Source of the DNA: Symbiodinium microadriaticum
Lineage: Eukaryota > Sar > Dinophyceae > Suessiales > Symbiodiniaceae
Direction: 5' to 3'
DNA length: 64,000 nt
NCBI GenBank assembly: GCA_001939145.1
Contig: LSRX01000807.1
Coordinates: 1-64,000, forward strand
Positions 1 to 11,817 of the stretch are shown here, piece by piece (the stretch's first letter is position 1; each line of letters opens with the position of its first letter). Below the pieces are notes generated by a model. That model was given only the letters and a program-made list of their open reading frames with translations. It was not told the DNA's origin and made no database searches. The position numbers and the translations under genes are program-made.

Positions 1-1292
1 GAAGCAAACGGCTCTCCCAGGGTTCCGTCCCCGCAGGGCTGATACTAGTTGGATTCGACAAGGTTTAAGCTTTTCTCAGAACATTCAAACTTACCTATTT
101 TTTGTATGTAGGTAACTCTTCGTCGATTGCCTATGGCTTAAATGCGGATTTTACCCCTAATCGAGAGAAAGGCATACATTCGAATTTAAATCTTTCCCGT
201 GGCGTTCGACTGGTGGCCGCTGCTTGGTTCGGGGTTTAAGTTCGAATTTAAGCCATCTGGATGCGATGTCTACGCTCCGCCCGGGAGGGGAAAAATTGAA
301 TATAATATTTTTTTAAATTCGAAATCCTGCCTCATCCTTTTGTTCCGCGTCATGTTCATGAGTTCGCGTTCTGTCCATGGTGATTAAATAATTAGTAACT
401 TCCAAGTTGGACTTTGTATTCTAAGCGCCCATGTGGCAGGTTCTGGCATGGCCCAGAAGATGCGTCAGCATCTTTTCTTGCGCCTGCTCGTGGCTGCCCA
501 GCAGCACTTGGAAAATTTACTTTCGTCTTACATGTTCGATGTCCCTTTGCAGGATCAATTTCTCAGGGAAGGCGGTTAATCACTGCTAGGACAAATATGT
601 ACGTTATATCCGAGGGTTGCAGTTTCCGCTGTTCCTACATCACAACGGTACTGTATCTAAGTAGTTCTTCGCAATCGTGTCGACGAGAGTTGGGTTTTGC
701 TCCGGCTGTTGGACTCTCCGATAAAGCCGCCAACGGAATCCTGAAACGCAGACCGGATTCTATAGGAAGCCTCTGACCCTGCAAATCCTTACTCCGACAG
801 CTTCACATCCCAAACCCAGAACTACCGTGTGCTTCGACGTTGCATGAGGTGCTGGGTGTTTGCTTGCGCTTGAGCTTTGCTTTCCGTGCTGCTTCCTGGG
901 AGGCAGATGCACAGAAGCATTAGTTGGGCCAGGGGTTTCGTTATGTTTGCGATCCCCCACGTGTCATCGTTGCAAGTATGTTGTTAAGCTCGTATCATTT
1001 ATTGCTTGTCTGACCTTGTCAGTACACAACCCAAAAGCTCATGGCCAATTGACCCAGCATGTTCATTTTGGTTCGTCTTTGCAGGCCAACATGGAGACGG
1101 TTGCCACAGCAAGTCTTGTGCACATGGGCTCATGCAGCCCGCTGAAACGCCGAGTCAAGCGTTTGTTGAGACGTTCCCCGACAACATGGATAGAGAATTC
1201 TGCTTCTTGCTTACGATTTCTCAGTTTACTTGTGTTAACCTTTGTCAAGACTCCGAGTGAAAATCCGATCTCACGCCCCATCGGGCCATTCA
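1..1292. other. No supported gene
   Basis: I see no convincing exon here. Two stretches (about 427-510 and 843-911) resemble sequence in the later array units at about 26272-26346/41866-41941 and 27172-27236/42925-42989. They are therefore duplicated array DNA, but the substitutions between copies do not favour one reading frame. Confidence 0.5.
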
Positions 1293-4200
1293 AAGATTGC
1301 TCGAGAGGATGAGCCACGGCAGGGCCGGGCAAAGGCCGACAGCAACAGAGACACCTGGGCTGACGCTTGGCACTGCAAGACAAGGCATCGAGCGGGGACT
1401 CCCTCTTACTCAGGCGGTTTCAATCGTACTTTCAAGACTTGAAAGGGTGTTAATACGCTGTGGTAAGGCAAGGCTGCACGAATTCGTCATAGGCTCTATA
1501 GAGAATCCTCCTCACACTCGTGCATATCAGAATTCCTGCAACTTTCTGTGCCTGCAGCTGTGCCTTATATTTTCAAGCAGCCGGCATTCAGCGGAGCCTC
1601 AAAGCTGCCTGCGTCTCAGACAACGAGCCACTGTAAACACCTCGAAAGAGCAACCCTAAACTCCTCAGCCCGCAACCCTGGCACAAAACGGTGGATCCGC
1701 CAAAGCCCACAGACACTCCGAATGCGTGGCTGGAGAGCGGTCTCGGAGCAAATCTAGCACCGTGCTGCAGTCGGAGACGTGGCACGGCCATGGGAGCCGG
1801 AGCGTCAGCGTATCAGCAACCAGGTCTCCTTGAAAAGGCCTAGACAACAGAGTTTCGGCCAAGCTTCAATGCAGCTGAGGACTTCTTCAGTAAGCTTGAC
1901 ATCCTTCTGCGGAACCTCAGTCGCACCAGAGGGGTCATGGGATGTTTGCAAGTAGGGTCCCTGGGGGATGGAGTTATTTCGATTGCGGGCCGCCTGTTTG
2001 CGTACCTCACGGTCCCCATGCCAATGTGGCATTATTCGCCTTTCTTACTCAGCAAGGTCTTGCAAGGTCTGCGGCTTCACGCGCAGAGTCTCAGGGCTGT
2101 GCGGAGATGGTTCCCCGTATTTTGCCTCATGCCCCTTCTGCTCGACTCTCGCAAGCTTGAGCCAGATGTCCCCAAAACGAATGTCTTCATTGCTTGAAGG
2201 GTCTCAGGGTGCCTCGTAAATGGGTTTTAAGTCGGGATTTAAGTTGGATAAGCTAAGTTACAGGCACCTATGACTCGTACTTCTAACCTCCTCACTGCAT
2301 CTCTCGTGTCGGGGTTGCAGGTAGGATAAACCCAGCTAGTACGCACAGGCTTGCCGGTGACCCATACTTACCAAGCCCTTCGAGCCTCCATGCCAGAGGA
2401 CGCTGGACCTCGTTTGGTTGCTGGTGGCCGCCGCAATCGCCTTGGTTATCGAGCCCTGGCCGCATTTTGGTGCCGGGGCGTCGGAAACTCTAGGTCACCT
2501 GCCCGAAACAAGTCTCCGACTGATGTCTTCCCAGGCATGCTGGCAACCTTCACAGGTTGTGGGCGACACCTCCCAGGTTGGTGTCTGGGCTGAGCTTGGA
2601 AGTCTATTCTCAGTTTTGGGATGGTCACAGCAACAGGGCGTGTGGTTTCAGACTTTAGCCATGCTTGTAACGGCACGAAGAGGGATCCTGTGTTTGGGGG
2701 ATCGTTGGCACCGCCTCGCGTCACCAATTGCAGTTGCAATTTCTCTTGCCTGGCATTCCCAAACTCTTGTTGCGAGCCCGTGTGAGCTGCTTCCTCTCCT
2801 GTCTCCTGGTGAGAACTTGCCAGTCTTGTTTCGACTCGGTGAGGGCTATTCCCCTCCTTGCTAAAATGCAGCGGGGGTTCTCCGATCACGGTGATCCCTG
2901 GGCCGTTGAACAACATGCATCGCTTCGCAACTGCGGAAGGGTGGGCGGGTGCAGGAGCTTGGGACGACCCTCTGAAAGGCTGATCAACCGGCTGTGCCGC
3001 CCACCTGACGAAAAGAGCGGGCCACGGTGGCAGACCATCCATAGACCAACAGGGGGTATACAAAGCAACCCACAAGAGCCCGAACATCGGAACACCTTTC
3101 CGAAGCCATCGGAGCCTGAAGAGATCTCGTTGGTAAGGATCTGATGGCGTCAAGTGGACGCCACCGCCATGGTACACCTTGACCACGATCTTCGCATCGC
3201 TCTCCAGCCACGCAGCTGGCATCCTCGGCTTCGTGGGCTTCCAGAAGATCGTGGTGGCCAGGCCATTGGGAAGTTTGTTTGGTTTCGGAAGCGTGGCAGA
3301 GATAACGGCCCGAACAACTCGTAATATGTATTCCCACAGGTCCCTCATATACAGTATGCATCTCAATACAGAGCCTGCCAACAGCAATCGTCTAACTCTC
3401 AAGGCCCCTACGTATGGTATATTGCATAGTCACGCTGGTCTTCGCTGCTGCTTGCCAGGATCGTGGCCACCAGCCAGCCGAGGGCCAACTGGTCGGCGCC
3501 CAACTTCCTCCTTCTCACCAGCATCGCCATTTCCATCACGGCGATCTTTTCAAGCCTCGTGTGCCTGGGTCTTCCTACATAACTCGGTCTTTGAACTATG
3601 GGCTGGTACGTATTCAACCTCTGTGCTTTGAGGGCTGCATGCTGAGGGCTGCTAGGCCTGACTAAAATAAACTGCCGACAATTACACCCCTAGTCGGGTT
3701 ATGGTGCGGCCTTTTCGTCCTCACCTCCTCCAAGACAGGTTCATGGGCGTGGACTACTTGCGCCGCCTGGCCATCGACAGTGCAAGAAGCCGGGACACCG
3801 GCTGGTTTTCATGCGCGGCAAACTGGAGCGCACAGGCCGGGGAGTTTTGGGTATTGCAGCAGGAAGGTGGGTTGGTATAGGCTGAAATCATGTGGAGAGC
3901 AATGTTAGCTGTTAGCTGAAACAAGATGTTTGTGTGAGTGGGTTATGCTTTCCGCATTTGGAGGAAGGCTTTTCTGCGGGTTCCTGGAACCAAAGGATCA
4001 TGTTAGCATGGGGTTTGTATGTAAGCTCTTGTATCAGGAATATTCCGTGAGTTTCGAGAATCCGAGAACCTTGTGCAAAATATGTATTCTGATAATCAGA
4101 ACATAGCTCGTATTGGCTTTTAACTAGTATGCCACCTTATGTCAGCTCTTTCTGGCGTTCCCTGATTCTCCCTTCTTCTTGCATCAGACCCTTCTGCAAT

Positions 4201-6953
4201 CCATAGCTTCGGTCGCAGTTCAAGGACCTCCCTATGACCTATGAATCCTTGGTTCCTATTTCGGGGCCTCCATCTGAAGCCCCATGCATGTTCAGCTTGC
4301 TGTCCTGATTCATTGCTGTGGTTAACAATCGAACTGCCGCCAAACAGCACCAGACAGTTAAACACATGTTGCTACTAGCTAGTTTTAATTCTAGCCCGTG
4401 GTACGGACAGTTGGCATTCTTGGTCCTGTGCACAGTTCGTGTATTTCAATTATTCTTTGCTCCACCTGGGAGGTTTGACCTTCGTTTCGTAGAGATCAGT
4501 AGCCAAGGATATCCCAAACTCTTTGGGAGCTCTAGAAGCAACTCCTCCATGGCTCTCGTCACGTAGCAATGCCGAAACGAAGAGATCTCAAATCCTTTCC
4601 CCTAAAACTTGAACCGGCCCGCCATTGTCGAAACACTTGAAAAGCCCGCTGGCCACTCCCCCCTTCCATCGAGGACTCGGGATGGCCTTGATCATGTTAA
4701 CCTTCGTGCTGATCGCACTGCCGCTGGCCGCTACAAAGCTGGGCTTGAGCCGGGAATTTTGGTGTAGTTACATTTCAAGGTTAACATAAGGTGGCTAGTC
4801 TGCTTCCTGCACCAAGCAACGAACAGAAAGCAAAGTGCAGGTTATTAGCTTGAGTATCGCAAGCTTTGAAGATAGGTCCTTTCATGTGAAGGTCGAAGTG
4901 CAGAGGTGATGGGTTGGTCATATCGCTGACCAAATTGCCTTGCGCCCTTCTGCCAAGTCTCTCCTCGGGGTCTTCTTTCGTCGTAAGCTTCGAGATTGAT
5001 GTAAATAGCAACAATTACAACACCTAACAGTATCAAGTATTTAGTTATCAAGGGTATAGCTTAATAACATCAAGATGCTACCAATAAGTCGGGCGGACGG
5101 GCGCGCGAACTGAGGTACATGCTTGTCATCTACACGGAGAGACAGAATTCGAAGAAACAGGACCCATGTGCTATGGCTTCATCCTTGCTCCGTGGGAGGC
5201 AGAAGCTGACCGTCATGCGATCCCTACACCCCACGGCCGCCGTAACGGCACTCCACATCCCTTGAGCAATAGAGGCTCAAAGTTTGCCCAGCTGGAAGCC
5301 GTGCAAGGAGGAATCTCCAGATTGGGCTGTCAACGCCTCGCGTGACATGAAAATATTCTTGGACAAGGCCGCATGTGTAGTGGAAGCACTATGTCACTTT
5401 GTTAGCAACGGTGCTCATGTATAAGGTGCGTAGAAGATGGACATGCAGTTCTGGCAGGCGCCGAGCCGGCCCAAACACTTGACAAGACGCACCAGGAATC
5501 CTGACCCTACACCAACCCAAACAGAGCTCATAGTAAGCTCCCACGCAGCCCCCATGTTTTAGAGGCCTGCAGCTGTGCTACGGTCCTTCTTTACTTCTTC
5601 AACCTTCGCAGCCTGTGTGAATCACCCAAGGCCACGCTTGTCGTCCGGGATTTAAAATCAGGGTTTGCTGCGCAGAGGGTTCGGTTCGGGGGCAAGGGGT
5701 TTCGGAGGATGCGATCTGTGGGGTTTGGAACTTAGGTTGTCAGCGGAAGCCCACGGATTCAAGTGAAGAAACTGCAAGTGCCACCACGAATCGAGGTTGC
5801 GGCCTGTGAGCAGGTCCAGGTGTATGGCATGCTGATAGGACCCAAGATCTTGGACTTTCAGGATTGTTGTAAGATTCGGAAGAACGGTCAAGTATGCTCC
5901 AACTCAGTAGAGCATGCACAACTCTGTAGGCCCCCCCCACCCACAACTGCAGCCACCCTCCCCTGCCTCAAATCCGCCAAGGGGCGGAACGCAAATTGCC
6001 CCCAACCCTAAACCACAGCCATGAAGCCGGAGGTGCAGTTCCACCAGACTGTCGCAAGTGCTGGGGAGGACCTGGAGCAAATCAACATCAAGGAGCTTCA
6101 GGGTTGGTTCGGGGACTATGTATATGTCTCAAACGGTTTCACGAGGGTTCAAGGGCCTGGGACGCAGCGTGTGGCAGGCGCATTCAGAATACGAGAGTGA
6201 TGGTTCGAGATGCGACGAGCCCTACTCACACTATCCACATGATTGGTTCTCTTTTTCCGCACACTCAGATTGAATGAGCTTTGCCTGGTGCATTCTCTGC
6301 TGAAGGACTACTTAACGAAGTTCTGCAACCGCCGTGACGAAAGGTGGACTGGTTGAACACGTTGAAGCTAGCACTAGAGACAAACAGAGGGGTGATCATC
6401 CTCACGACGATTCTTATCTCAGCAATGACAAGAGAGGTTGCCTCGCCGGGAAGATCGATAGAGCAGCTTTATTGCGCACCTTCAGGTCCAATTTCCGGAG
6501 CTGCATGGCCTGTCTTGCACATGGTTTGGCCGGGGAGGACTGCCGAACCTGCGAAGTTTTCAAAACCTTTGGGGCTGGCACTTAGCACATCCACGCATCT
6601 GCGCATGCACGCGGGCGCAGTCAGCCGGCAACACTCAGCGACTAGGTTAGATTCAGCAGTGAGCCTCTTGAGCCGACCATTAGCAGATTAGACATGTTTT
6701 GAACCAGCGACGAATTCCTCCGTCTGCATCCTCAGAGCGCGATGGTGGCGATGATGCATGTGCTGCCACCGTGGCTTTACAGAAGTCGCACCAACTTGGC
6801 ATCATTGGTCACACGTCTTCTTGGCCACAGGACATCGGCCTCCTGGTCAAGATGGGCACGCGCCGTGCCTTATTCCCGAATCAGCGCTTGGCGCCGCTGT
6901 TGCACGTAGCAGCCTGCCTTGAATTTATGCGGGCACTTCACATACATGACTAA
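1293..6953 (+). CDS. 3' exon cluster of an upstream array gene (copy 0)
   Basis: This is the 3' half of an array unit whose 5' half lies before the window. I do not recognise the protein. Short + strand islands match islands in the next two units. Positions here are 1293-1382 (acidic REDEP segment), 1853-1950 (AEDFFSKL), 2399-2478 (hydrophobic TLDLVWLLVAA), 2532-2603 (QACWQP), 3182-3280, 3451-3570 (hydrophobic NFLLLTSIAISITAIFSSL), 3739-3848 (MGVDYLRRLAIDS), 4674-4750 (hydrophobic ALIMLTFVLIALPLA), 5102-5165 (ELRYMLVIY), 5332-5424 (SRDMKIFLDKA), 5549-5650 (TVLLYFFNLRSL), 6021-6115 (VQFHQTVASAGED), 6306-6440 (DYLTKFC), 6475-6556 (LAGED) and 6831-6953. In several of them differences from unit 2 are mostly synonymous in the stated frame, which is the main evidence for coding. 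Two breaks relative to the other copies (a one-base loss near 3800 and a frame change near 6345) suggest this copy may be decaying. Exon limits are approximate. Confidence 0.5.
6831..6953 (+). CDS. Terminal exon of copy 0 with stop codon
   Basis: The exon follows a CACAG|G acceptor and reads DIGLLVKMGTRRALFPNQ and onward to a TAA at 6951-6953. The same exon occurs at 33700-33807 and 49339-49446 with synonymous changes (GCC/GCT, AAT/AAC) and also ends in TAA. The shared stop makes this the best candidate for the 3' end of each array gene. The function is not recognised. Confidence 0.55.
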   Translation, partial: DIGLLVKMGTRRALFPNQRLAPLLHVAACLEFMRALHIHD

Positions 6954-7859
6954 GAACCTAAACTGTCTATTCTGATTTCATTGAGGGGAAGTGGAAGGAG
7001 CTGAGAGACTAGAAAAAGAGATCGCAAGAGGAGGTCTTCAGAGAGGTCGCGAACGCATGCCGTGACCTGCGTCAACATCTTCCGATCTCCTCGCGCGACC
7101 TCTCATAGGACTGACTCTCTCACAACCTTTCCAAGGACCTGCTGGCCTTGTCTCCCGGCCGTCGGCTGCAACGCTTTGCCTGACCTCCTTCCGAGACGTC
7201 CACCTATAGGTCCCGGGACTTCCTCCTGTCGCATACGTGTGAGTCCAGAAATGACGACCGGCACGGGCTACACTCGACACCTTTACCAGGTGTGGCGCCA
7301 CACTCGCGGACGCTTATCGGACTCCTGCAGGTGCTTCGAGTGCGTACATGCGCGCAGTCGTGTCAACTCCTGACCAGCCCCCCCAATCTCTACGCACGAG
7401 CCATTCGGCAAATCATCCGGGAAGCATATTGGTCGAGCAAGACTCAGACTCCTAGAGGCCCTAGAAAGGTCGAGATGAATCTGACACCAGAGCCTGGCCG
7501 AGAAGTATTGATTGCTGTGATCCTGCATGCATAGCATAAGTTACACGTATAACCGTGAGATCATTGTAACTCTTCACGTCACCCAATGCTGCCGCTGTCA
7601 ACTTAAAATGGGTTTCTGACTGTACCTACGAACAGAAGGATGCAGACAGAGGTGAATAAACGTTGTGGCTCTTCGTGCTCATAGTTGCTTGCCTGGAGCT
7701 TTTCGTTTCACCACTCCTGGGCGTTGGCTTCCCTTGTGCTCTGGGCTTGAGGCAGCCCGCAATGATGTTAACTACAGGCATTGAGGCTCTTTGCCCAGAG
7801 AGCAAAATCTGTGAATTCGCTTACATTGCCTATCGATGACGCGATCACATCCGGCCGAG
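6954..7859. other. Spacer between copy 0 and gene A
   Basis: No exon supported. This is the interval where the promoter and 5' UTR of gene A would lie if the one-gene-per-unit model is right. I recognise no promoter motif; dinoflagellates usually lack a TATA box. Confidence 0.4.
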
Positions 7860-7966
7860 GTCGGTATCGTGATGCTCTTCGGCATGGTCCCAGGCATCTT
7901 TCAGTTTGCGACGGAGCAGCTGTTCGTCGACCCGCAGATTCTGGAAGTGCATCTCGGCCGGATGAA
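7860..7966 (+). CDS. Gene A 5' exon, short hydrophobic segment
   Basis: After a CCGGCCGAG acceptor-like end the sequence reads VGIVMLFGMVPGIFQFATEQ, then LFVDPQILEVHLGR. It is conserved at 34292-34392 and 49917-50017. The hydrophobic stretch could be a signal anchor or part of a membrane helix, but no start codon is certain. All three copies end GGCCGGA, so the donor may be a non-canonical GA. The junction to the next exon is not resolved. Confidence 0.5.
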
Positions 7967-8195
7967 GTGGACCCAATAGCAAGCAGACCCACCCCATCAT
8001 CCAATCCAAACTGAGTCAGGACGACTCGGCGGTCGACTAGCTTAGGGGTCGAGCTTGAGGTTGCCGGCGGTTTTGAGGTTGCAGGCAGGAAATCTCTGGC
8101 TGCGTTCAACGTACATACGCGAGTGAGCGAGCCTGCCAGAGTTTGCCATGTTCGCATAGCCCAGTGGAGGGGGAGCCAGAAAGACCGGCGAGCGT

Positions 8196-8344
8196 CATTC
8201 CCTTCCAAGGAGGGCGATCTCGGCAGACTTGCTGCCTGCCTTCGATGCCGATAGCGAGCGAAAAGAATATTTGTTGCTGTTGGACAAAGATCCCCGTCTC
8301 CACGTGAAGACCAAGTCAGCACACACCTCGACGTTTGGATTGCA
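8196..8344 (+). CDS. Gene A small 5' exon (ADLLPAFDADSE)
   Basis: The frame reads LPRRAISADLLPAFDADSER and on through PRLHVKTKSAHTSTFGLQ. It matches gene B (34592-34746) and gene C (50215-50369) with the frame preserved. B and C have an in-frame ATG near the start of this exon and a GT donor after CTGCA G; this copy lacks that ATG and would need a GC donor (TTGCA|GCCTAA). With that donor, phase 2 fits the next exon. The soluble, mixed-charge segment is not a recognised domain. Confidence 0.5.
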
Positions 8345-8453
8345 GCCTAAAGATTGTGTTTGTAGGGTGCCGGTTGGTGGAATTTTCTTGGCAGACAAGC
8401 GAGGGAGGGGCTGGTTCCTGAGATTTCGCGCCCCAGCCGTCTCCTGAAGCAAG

Positions 8454-8590
8454 GAGTATCGAGATCTGTTGCGAGACGGAACGGGACAACACGAAGAACT
8501 GCAAGGATTACCCACTTCAGCACACACTGATTCAGTTCGATGAGAAGCCCGCCATCCTTAAGATTCCGGCCTCAGCATCCGCGAAGTGCA
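8454..8590 (+). CDS. Gene A small 5' exon (SIEICCET)
   Basis: The exon encodes SIEICCETERDNTKNCKD followed by FDEKPAILKIPASASAKC. It starts after AG|G and ends at TGCA|GTCTGACC, a donor conserved in all three copies. The phases agree on both sides: the preceding exon leaves two bases and this one leaves one, joining to the big exon as C-S-L-S-K-K. A TGA just downstream (8617-8619) is therefore intronic and not a break. It probably forms a small cysteine-containing module ahead of the repeats; the family is not recognised. Confidence 0.6.
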
Positions 8591-8790
8591 GTCTGACCGC
8601 TAAAGGCTGGGCTGCTTGATTCGTCGTCGAGTGAAGGCCCGTAGCTAAGCTACAGAAGACGTCCCGTGCAAAGTAGCTGCCGTATGAGTCACCAGGCTGC
8701 CGTGAGTCTTACTCCGGGGTTGGATCGGCCCACTGCTTTTTGCAAGCGCACTGAGTTGTTCGTGGGGTCTTTGAGAAGCATGCTCGCAAG

Positions 8791-11352
8791 GCCTGAGCAA
8801 GAAATCATGGACGACGCTGGACTTGAACGTGGAGGTGAAGACCATCAAGCATGTGTGTGGCTGCTTAAAGAACAAATGTTCCTGCTGTGATGGGTATGAA
8901 GGCGACCTCGACGCTGAAGCAGAGGAAGTCCAGAACATGTTAGCGAAAGATTTCTGCACTCCGGTTTCATGTGCCATTGATAATTCGAACCGGGAGCCAG
9001 GTCCGTCGTGTAACTGCAGCAACGGCTATGTCGGGGACATTGTTTGGACGGGTACTAAGGTCAGTGGCAATTGTACCCCTGCTCCGTGCTACATTGAGAA
9101 TTCGACCAGGAAGCCGGGTCTCCAGTGCCAGTGCAAAGACGGTTTCTCCGGTGAGGTTCAATGGCACAACTCCATTGCATCTGGTGAATGTCTGCCAGCT
9201 GACTGCGGCGTTCCATATTCCACCGGCGTGGGGCCGGATTGCAAGTGCATGGATGGCTATGACGGCAACATAAGCTGGAATGGTTCAGAAGCTAGCGGGG
9301 CATGTGCACCGGCTGCAGGCTGTGCAGACAACGTTGAAAACAGCGTGGGTGAAGGACCCCAATGCAAGTGCAAAGATGGTTTCACGGGCAGGGTTCTTTG
9401 GGCGGGTGCAGTGCCTCACGGAAGCTGCAAAGCAGCACACTGCCGTGTAGAGAACTCGAACCAGCAACCCGGCCCAGGCTGCAGATGCAAGGACGGGTAC
9501 CAAGGCGAGATAGCGTGGCGAGCAGACCGTGCTAGCGGCACTTGTACTCCGGCGCCCTGCATGATCGAGAACTCTAACGAGAAGCCGGGCCACGAGTGCG
9601 CCTGTTTGGTGGGATTTGCTGGGAAGATCACTTGGAAAGGCAAAACACCACGGGGACCCTGCAAAGCCGCATCATGTGCAAACATTGCAAACGTAACGGG
9701 CAGCGGAAGAGAGTGCAAGTGCAAAGATGGCTTTGATGGCACGGTGACTTGGTCGGGTGCCTATGCTTCGGGAGACTGCAAGCCTGCACGGTGCACAGTT
9801 GCAAATTCGGACAAGCAGCGTGGGCCCGCATGCAAGTGCCTCCAGGGATTCGAGGGCAAAATTACTTGGCAGGATTCACGTTCCTTCGGCAGCTGCCTTC
9901 CGCTGCACTGCAGAGGGCCTCATTCCAATGGCAGGGATGGCCCTGGTTGCAATTGCACGGATGGGTTCTTCATGAACGGGTCCAAAGAGGTGCTCCTTAA
10001 TCCATGGTTACGCCGGTTACGCAGCAGCTACATGAGCTTGAGAAGAGCCATTGCAGTCGAATGCCTACCTGCTGTGTGCACTATAGAACACTCAAACATG
10101 AAGCCCGGCAAAGATTGCGCTTGCCAGGATGGGTATCAGGGGCAGATTTTCTGGGAAGGTCCAGTTCCGAGTGGGCATTGTAAGGCAGCCCCATGCTCTA
10201 CATATCGGGTTCCAAACAGTAACGGCAAGCCAGGATTGGATTGCAAGTGCTCAGACGGTTACTCTGGCCGGATTACTTGGAAGGGCAATTTGGAATTCGG
10301 CACATGTGTGCCGGCTCAGTGCGAGATTCCTAACTCCAATCAACAGCCGGGGAAGGATTGCAAGTGTCAGGACGGTTTTGGTGGACAGATTGCATGGAGC
10401 GAAGACGTGCCCGCTGGGAGCTGCAAGCCCGCTTTCTGCAACATTCAGAACTCCAACTTCGAGCCTGGGCCGGCCTGTCGGTGCAAGGACGGTTTCCAAG
10501 GAGACATCACGTGGCATGGTCCATCAGCCACTGGAACTTGTGAGCCTGTGCCCTGCCGTGTTCTTCACTCTGACCACGCGCCGGGTCCTGCGTGTCGGTG
10601 TTTACACGGCTTTTTTGGCCGCATCGCATGGAGTGGCCCTGCAGTGTCTGGAAGTTGCGAGCCCCAACCACTCTGTCGGTTTGGAGACGCTTTCCAGGTG
10701 ACGAGACTCACCGCAGGACTGGTAGATGCAAACAACAACACCTGCAAAGCAGGCCAGGCCATGCTTGTCCACGGCCGCCCGCAACTGCTAAATGGTCGTG
10801 GTAGATTCAGCAGATATGTGAAGCACAAAATGAGGTGGGCTTCTGCAGGCGCCTTGCCACCGGCCAAGTGCAAGGTGGTGCCCGACCCAAAGCACTTTAG
10901 CCTTTCAAGCAGGTGCGCAGCGACGCCTGGGCAGCCACAGTGCTCCCCGCGAATCGTCTATACCGTGACCAGCCGCAATGCATCTCACCATGCTTGCGAT
11001 GGTTGCCAGGCGCCGGAGCATGCTTTGACTGAGTTTAGAGGCAGCCGTTGTGGATATGACCTTATTAAGTGGGAGTCCTTCACCATTAACCCTGGATCGC
11101 CTGATGCATGCACATGCAAACTGTCTTTGAGCTGCAGCGAAGTACCTGCAGATGAGCTCCCCAGGGCTTGTATCCAGGCCACGGAGCCTGCGGTTCTGAG
11201 TCTGAGCATTGGAAGGGAGGATGAGGAGAGATTCTTGATATTCCATGATACCGGCGAGCTCCTTGCAACATCCAGCAAGGGCAGTGGCCTCAGGTCAATC
11301 AGAGTAGTGGAACCACTTTGTTTGGGTTCGCAAGAGCAGGCTCTCTTGGCAG
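8791..11352 (+). CDS. Gene A large exon: cysteine-rich repeat protein, 14 repeats
   Basis: This single open exon of about 850 codons begins LSKKSWTTLDLNVEVKTIKH after a CAAG|GCCTGAG acceptor. It carries 14 tandem units of about 36 residues with the pattern C-x-I-x-N-S-N-x2-P-G-x2-C-x-C-x-D-G-F-x-G-x-I-x-W-x-G-x4-G-x-C, four cysteines per unit. It is not the six-cysteine EGF pattern, although the C-x-C and D-G-F/Y core is EGF-reminiscent. Unit 9 lacks the G-x-I-x-W core and has a longer basic insert. After the repeats comes a conserved cysteine-containing tail including EHALTEFRGSRCGYDLIKWE. Cysteine spacing, aromatic and glycine positions and occasional N-x-S/T sites suggest a secreted or surface-exposed ectodomain (inference). 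The likely donor is TTGGCAG|GTGGATG, phase 1, fitting the exon at 21328. No enzyme motif is visible. Confidence 0.88.
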
Positions 11353-11683
11353 GTGGATGAGTCTGCAAGTCCATGGCTGACGTCGTATGTATCCGTAGTG
11401 ACGTAGTGTCAGACAGCCGCTGCAGCAAAACGGTAGGACGAGGGAGCACAGACTTGAGAAAGCCAAGTGGTATCTAGGCCTGCCGCTCATTGCCATTTGT
11501 GGCTTGGGCTTCCTACAAGTAGTTGAGATGCTTTACCATTGGAGACTAGAGCAAATTTCACTCTAGTCCCGGAATCAAGCAGTAGGGATTCTGTGTGATC
11601 ATGCATTCCAGAACGGCAGAGTTTACATCGTGAAGCCGGTAAGGATGGTCTAGCACAACATTCTGGCGTAATTATGTGATTGT

Positions 11684-11688
11684 TTTCA
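11684..11688. repeat. Target-site duplication, left (TTTCA)
   Basis: TTTCA directly precedes the 5' LTR and recurs directly after the 3' LTR at 21283-21287. Removing the element leaves a sequence resembling the gene B intron at the same place (TTTTCATGGGGATGTAGG). Confidence 0.75.
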
Positions 11689-11806
11689 GTGAAATTCTTA
11701 ATCGAGCACTGAAGTGCACATTGTCATGACATGCTGTCGTGGATGCATGGCTACATACCGAAGCGCGCTTGGGCACAAGTAAAACAGGGCCCTCTTCTTT
11801 CAAGTT
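11689..11806 (+). repeat. 5' LTR, 118 bp
   Basis: Starts GTGAAATTCTTAATCGAG and ends CTTCTTTCAAGTT, identical over its full length to 21165-21282. The ends are not the usual TG...CA, so a one- or two-base uncertainty in the limits remains. At 118 bp it is very short for a copia LTR. Confidence 0.88.
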
Positions 11807-11817
11807 TGGTAGCGGAG
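11807..11817 (+). promoter_or_regulatory. Primer-binding site (tRNA initiator Met-like)
   Basis: TGGTAGCGGAG directly abuts the 5' LTR. It begins TGG, as expected for pairing with a tRNA CCA end, and shares TGGTAGCG with the yeast Ty1 primer-binding site, which uses initiator methionine tRNA. Confidence 0.7.

Noticed and set aside
427..513. Island HVAGSGMAQKMRQHLF shared with 26272 and 41866
   Set aside because: Substitutions favour no frame and a consistent acceptor is missing in units 2 and 3.
843..911. Island HEVLGVCLRLSFAF shared with 27172 and 42925
   Set aside because: Silent and replacement changes are about equal on either strand; coding cannot be decided.
2446..3402. 318-codon open frame on the - strand
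   Set aside because: Overlaps islands whose neighbour (MGVDYLRRLAIDS) is clearly selected on the + strand. Third positions of the two frames coincide here, which keeps the antisense frame open by side effect. The frame is not kept over its full length in units 2 and 3.
8617..8619. Apparent premature stop and indel in the gene A SIEICCET exon
   Set aside because: A conserved donor TGCA|GTCTGACC 26 bases earlier gives the correct phase to the big exon in all three copies, so the stop is intronic.
8823..11360. Reading the cysteine repeats as ordinary EGF domains
   Set aside because: Each unit has four cysteines with an N-S-N-x2-P-G lead and an I-x-W core; the six-cysteine EGF spacing is absent.
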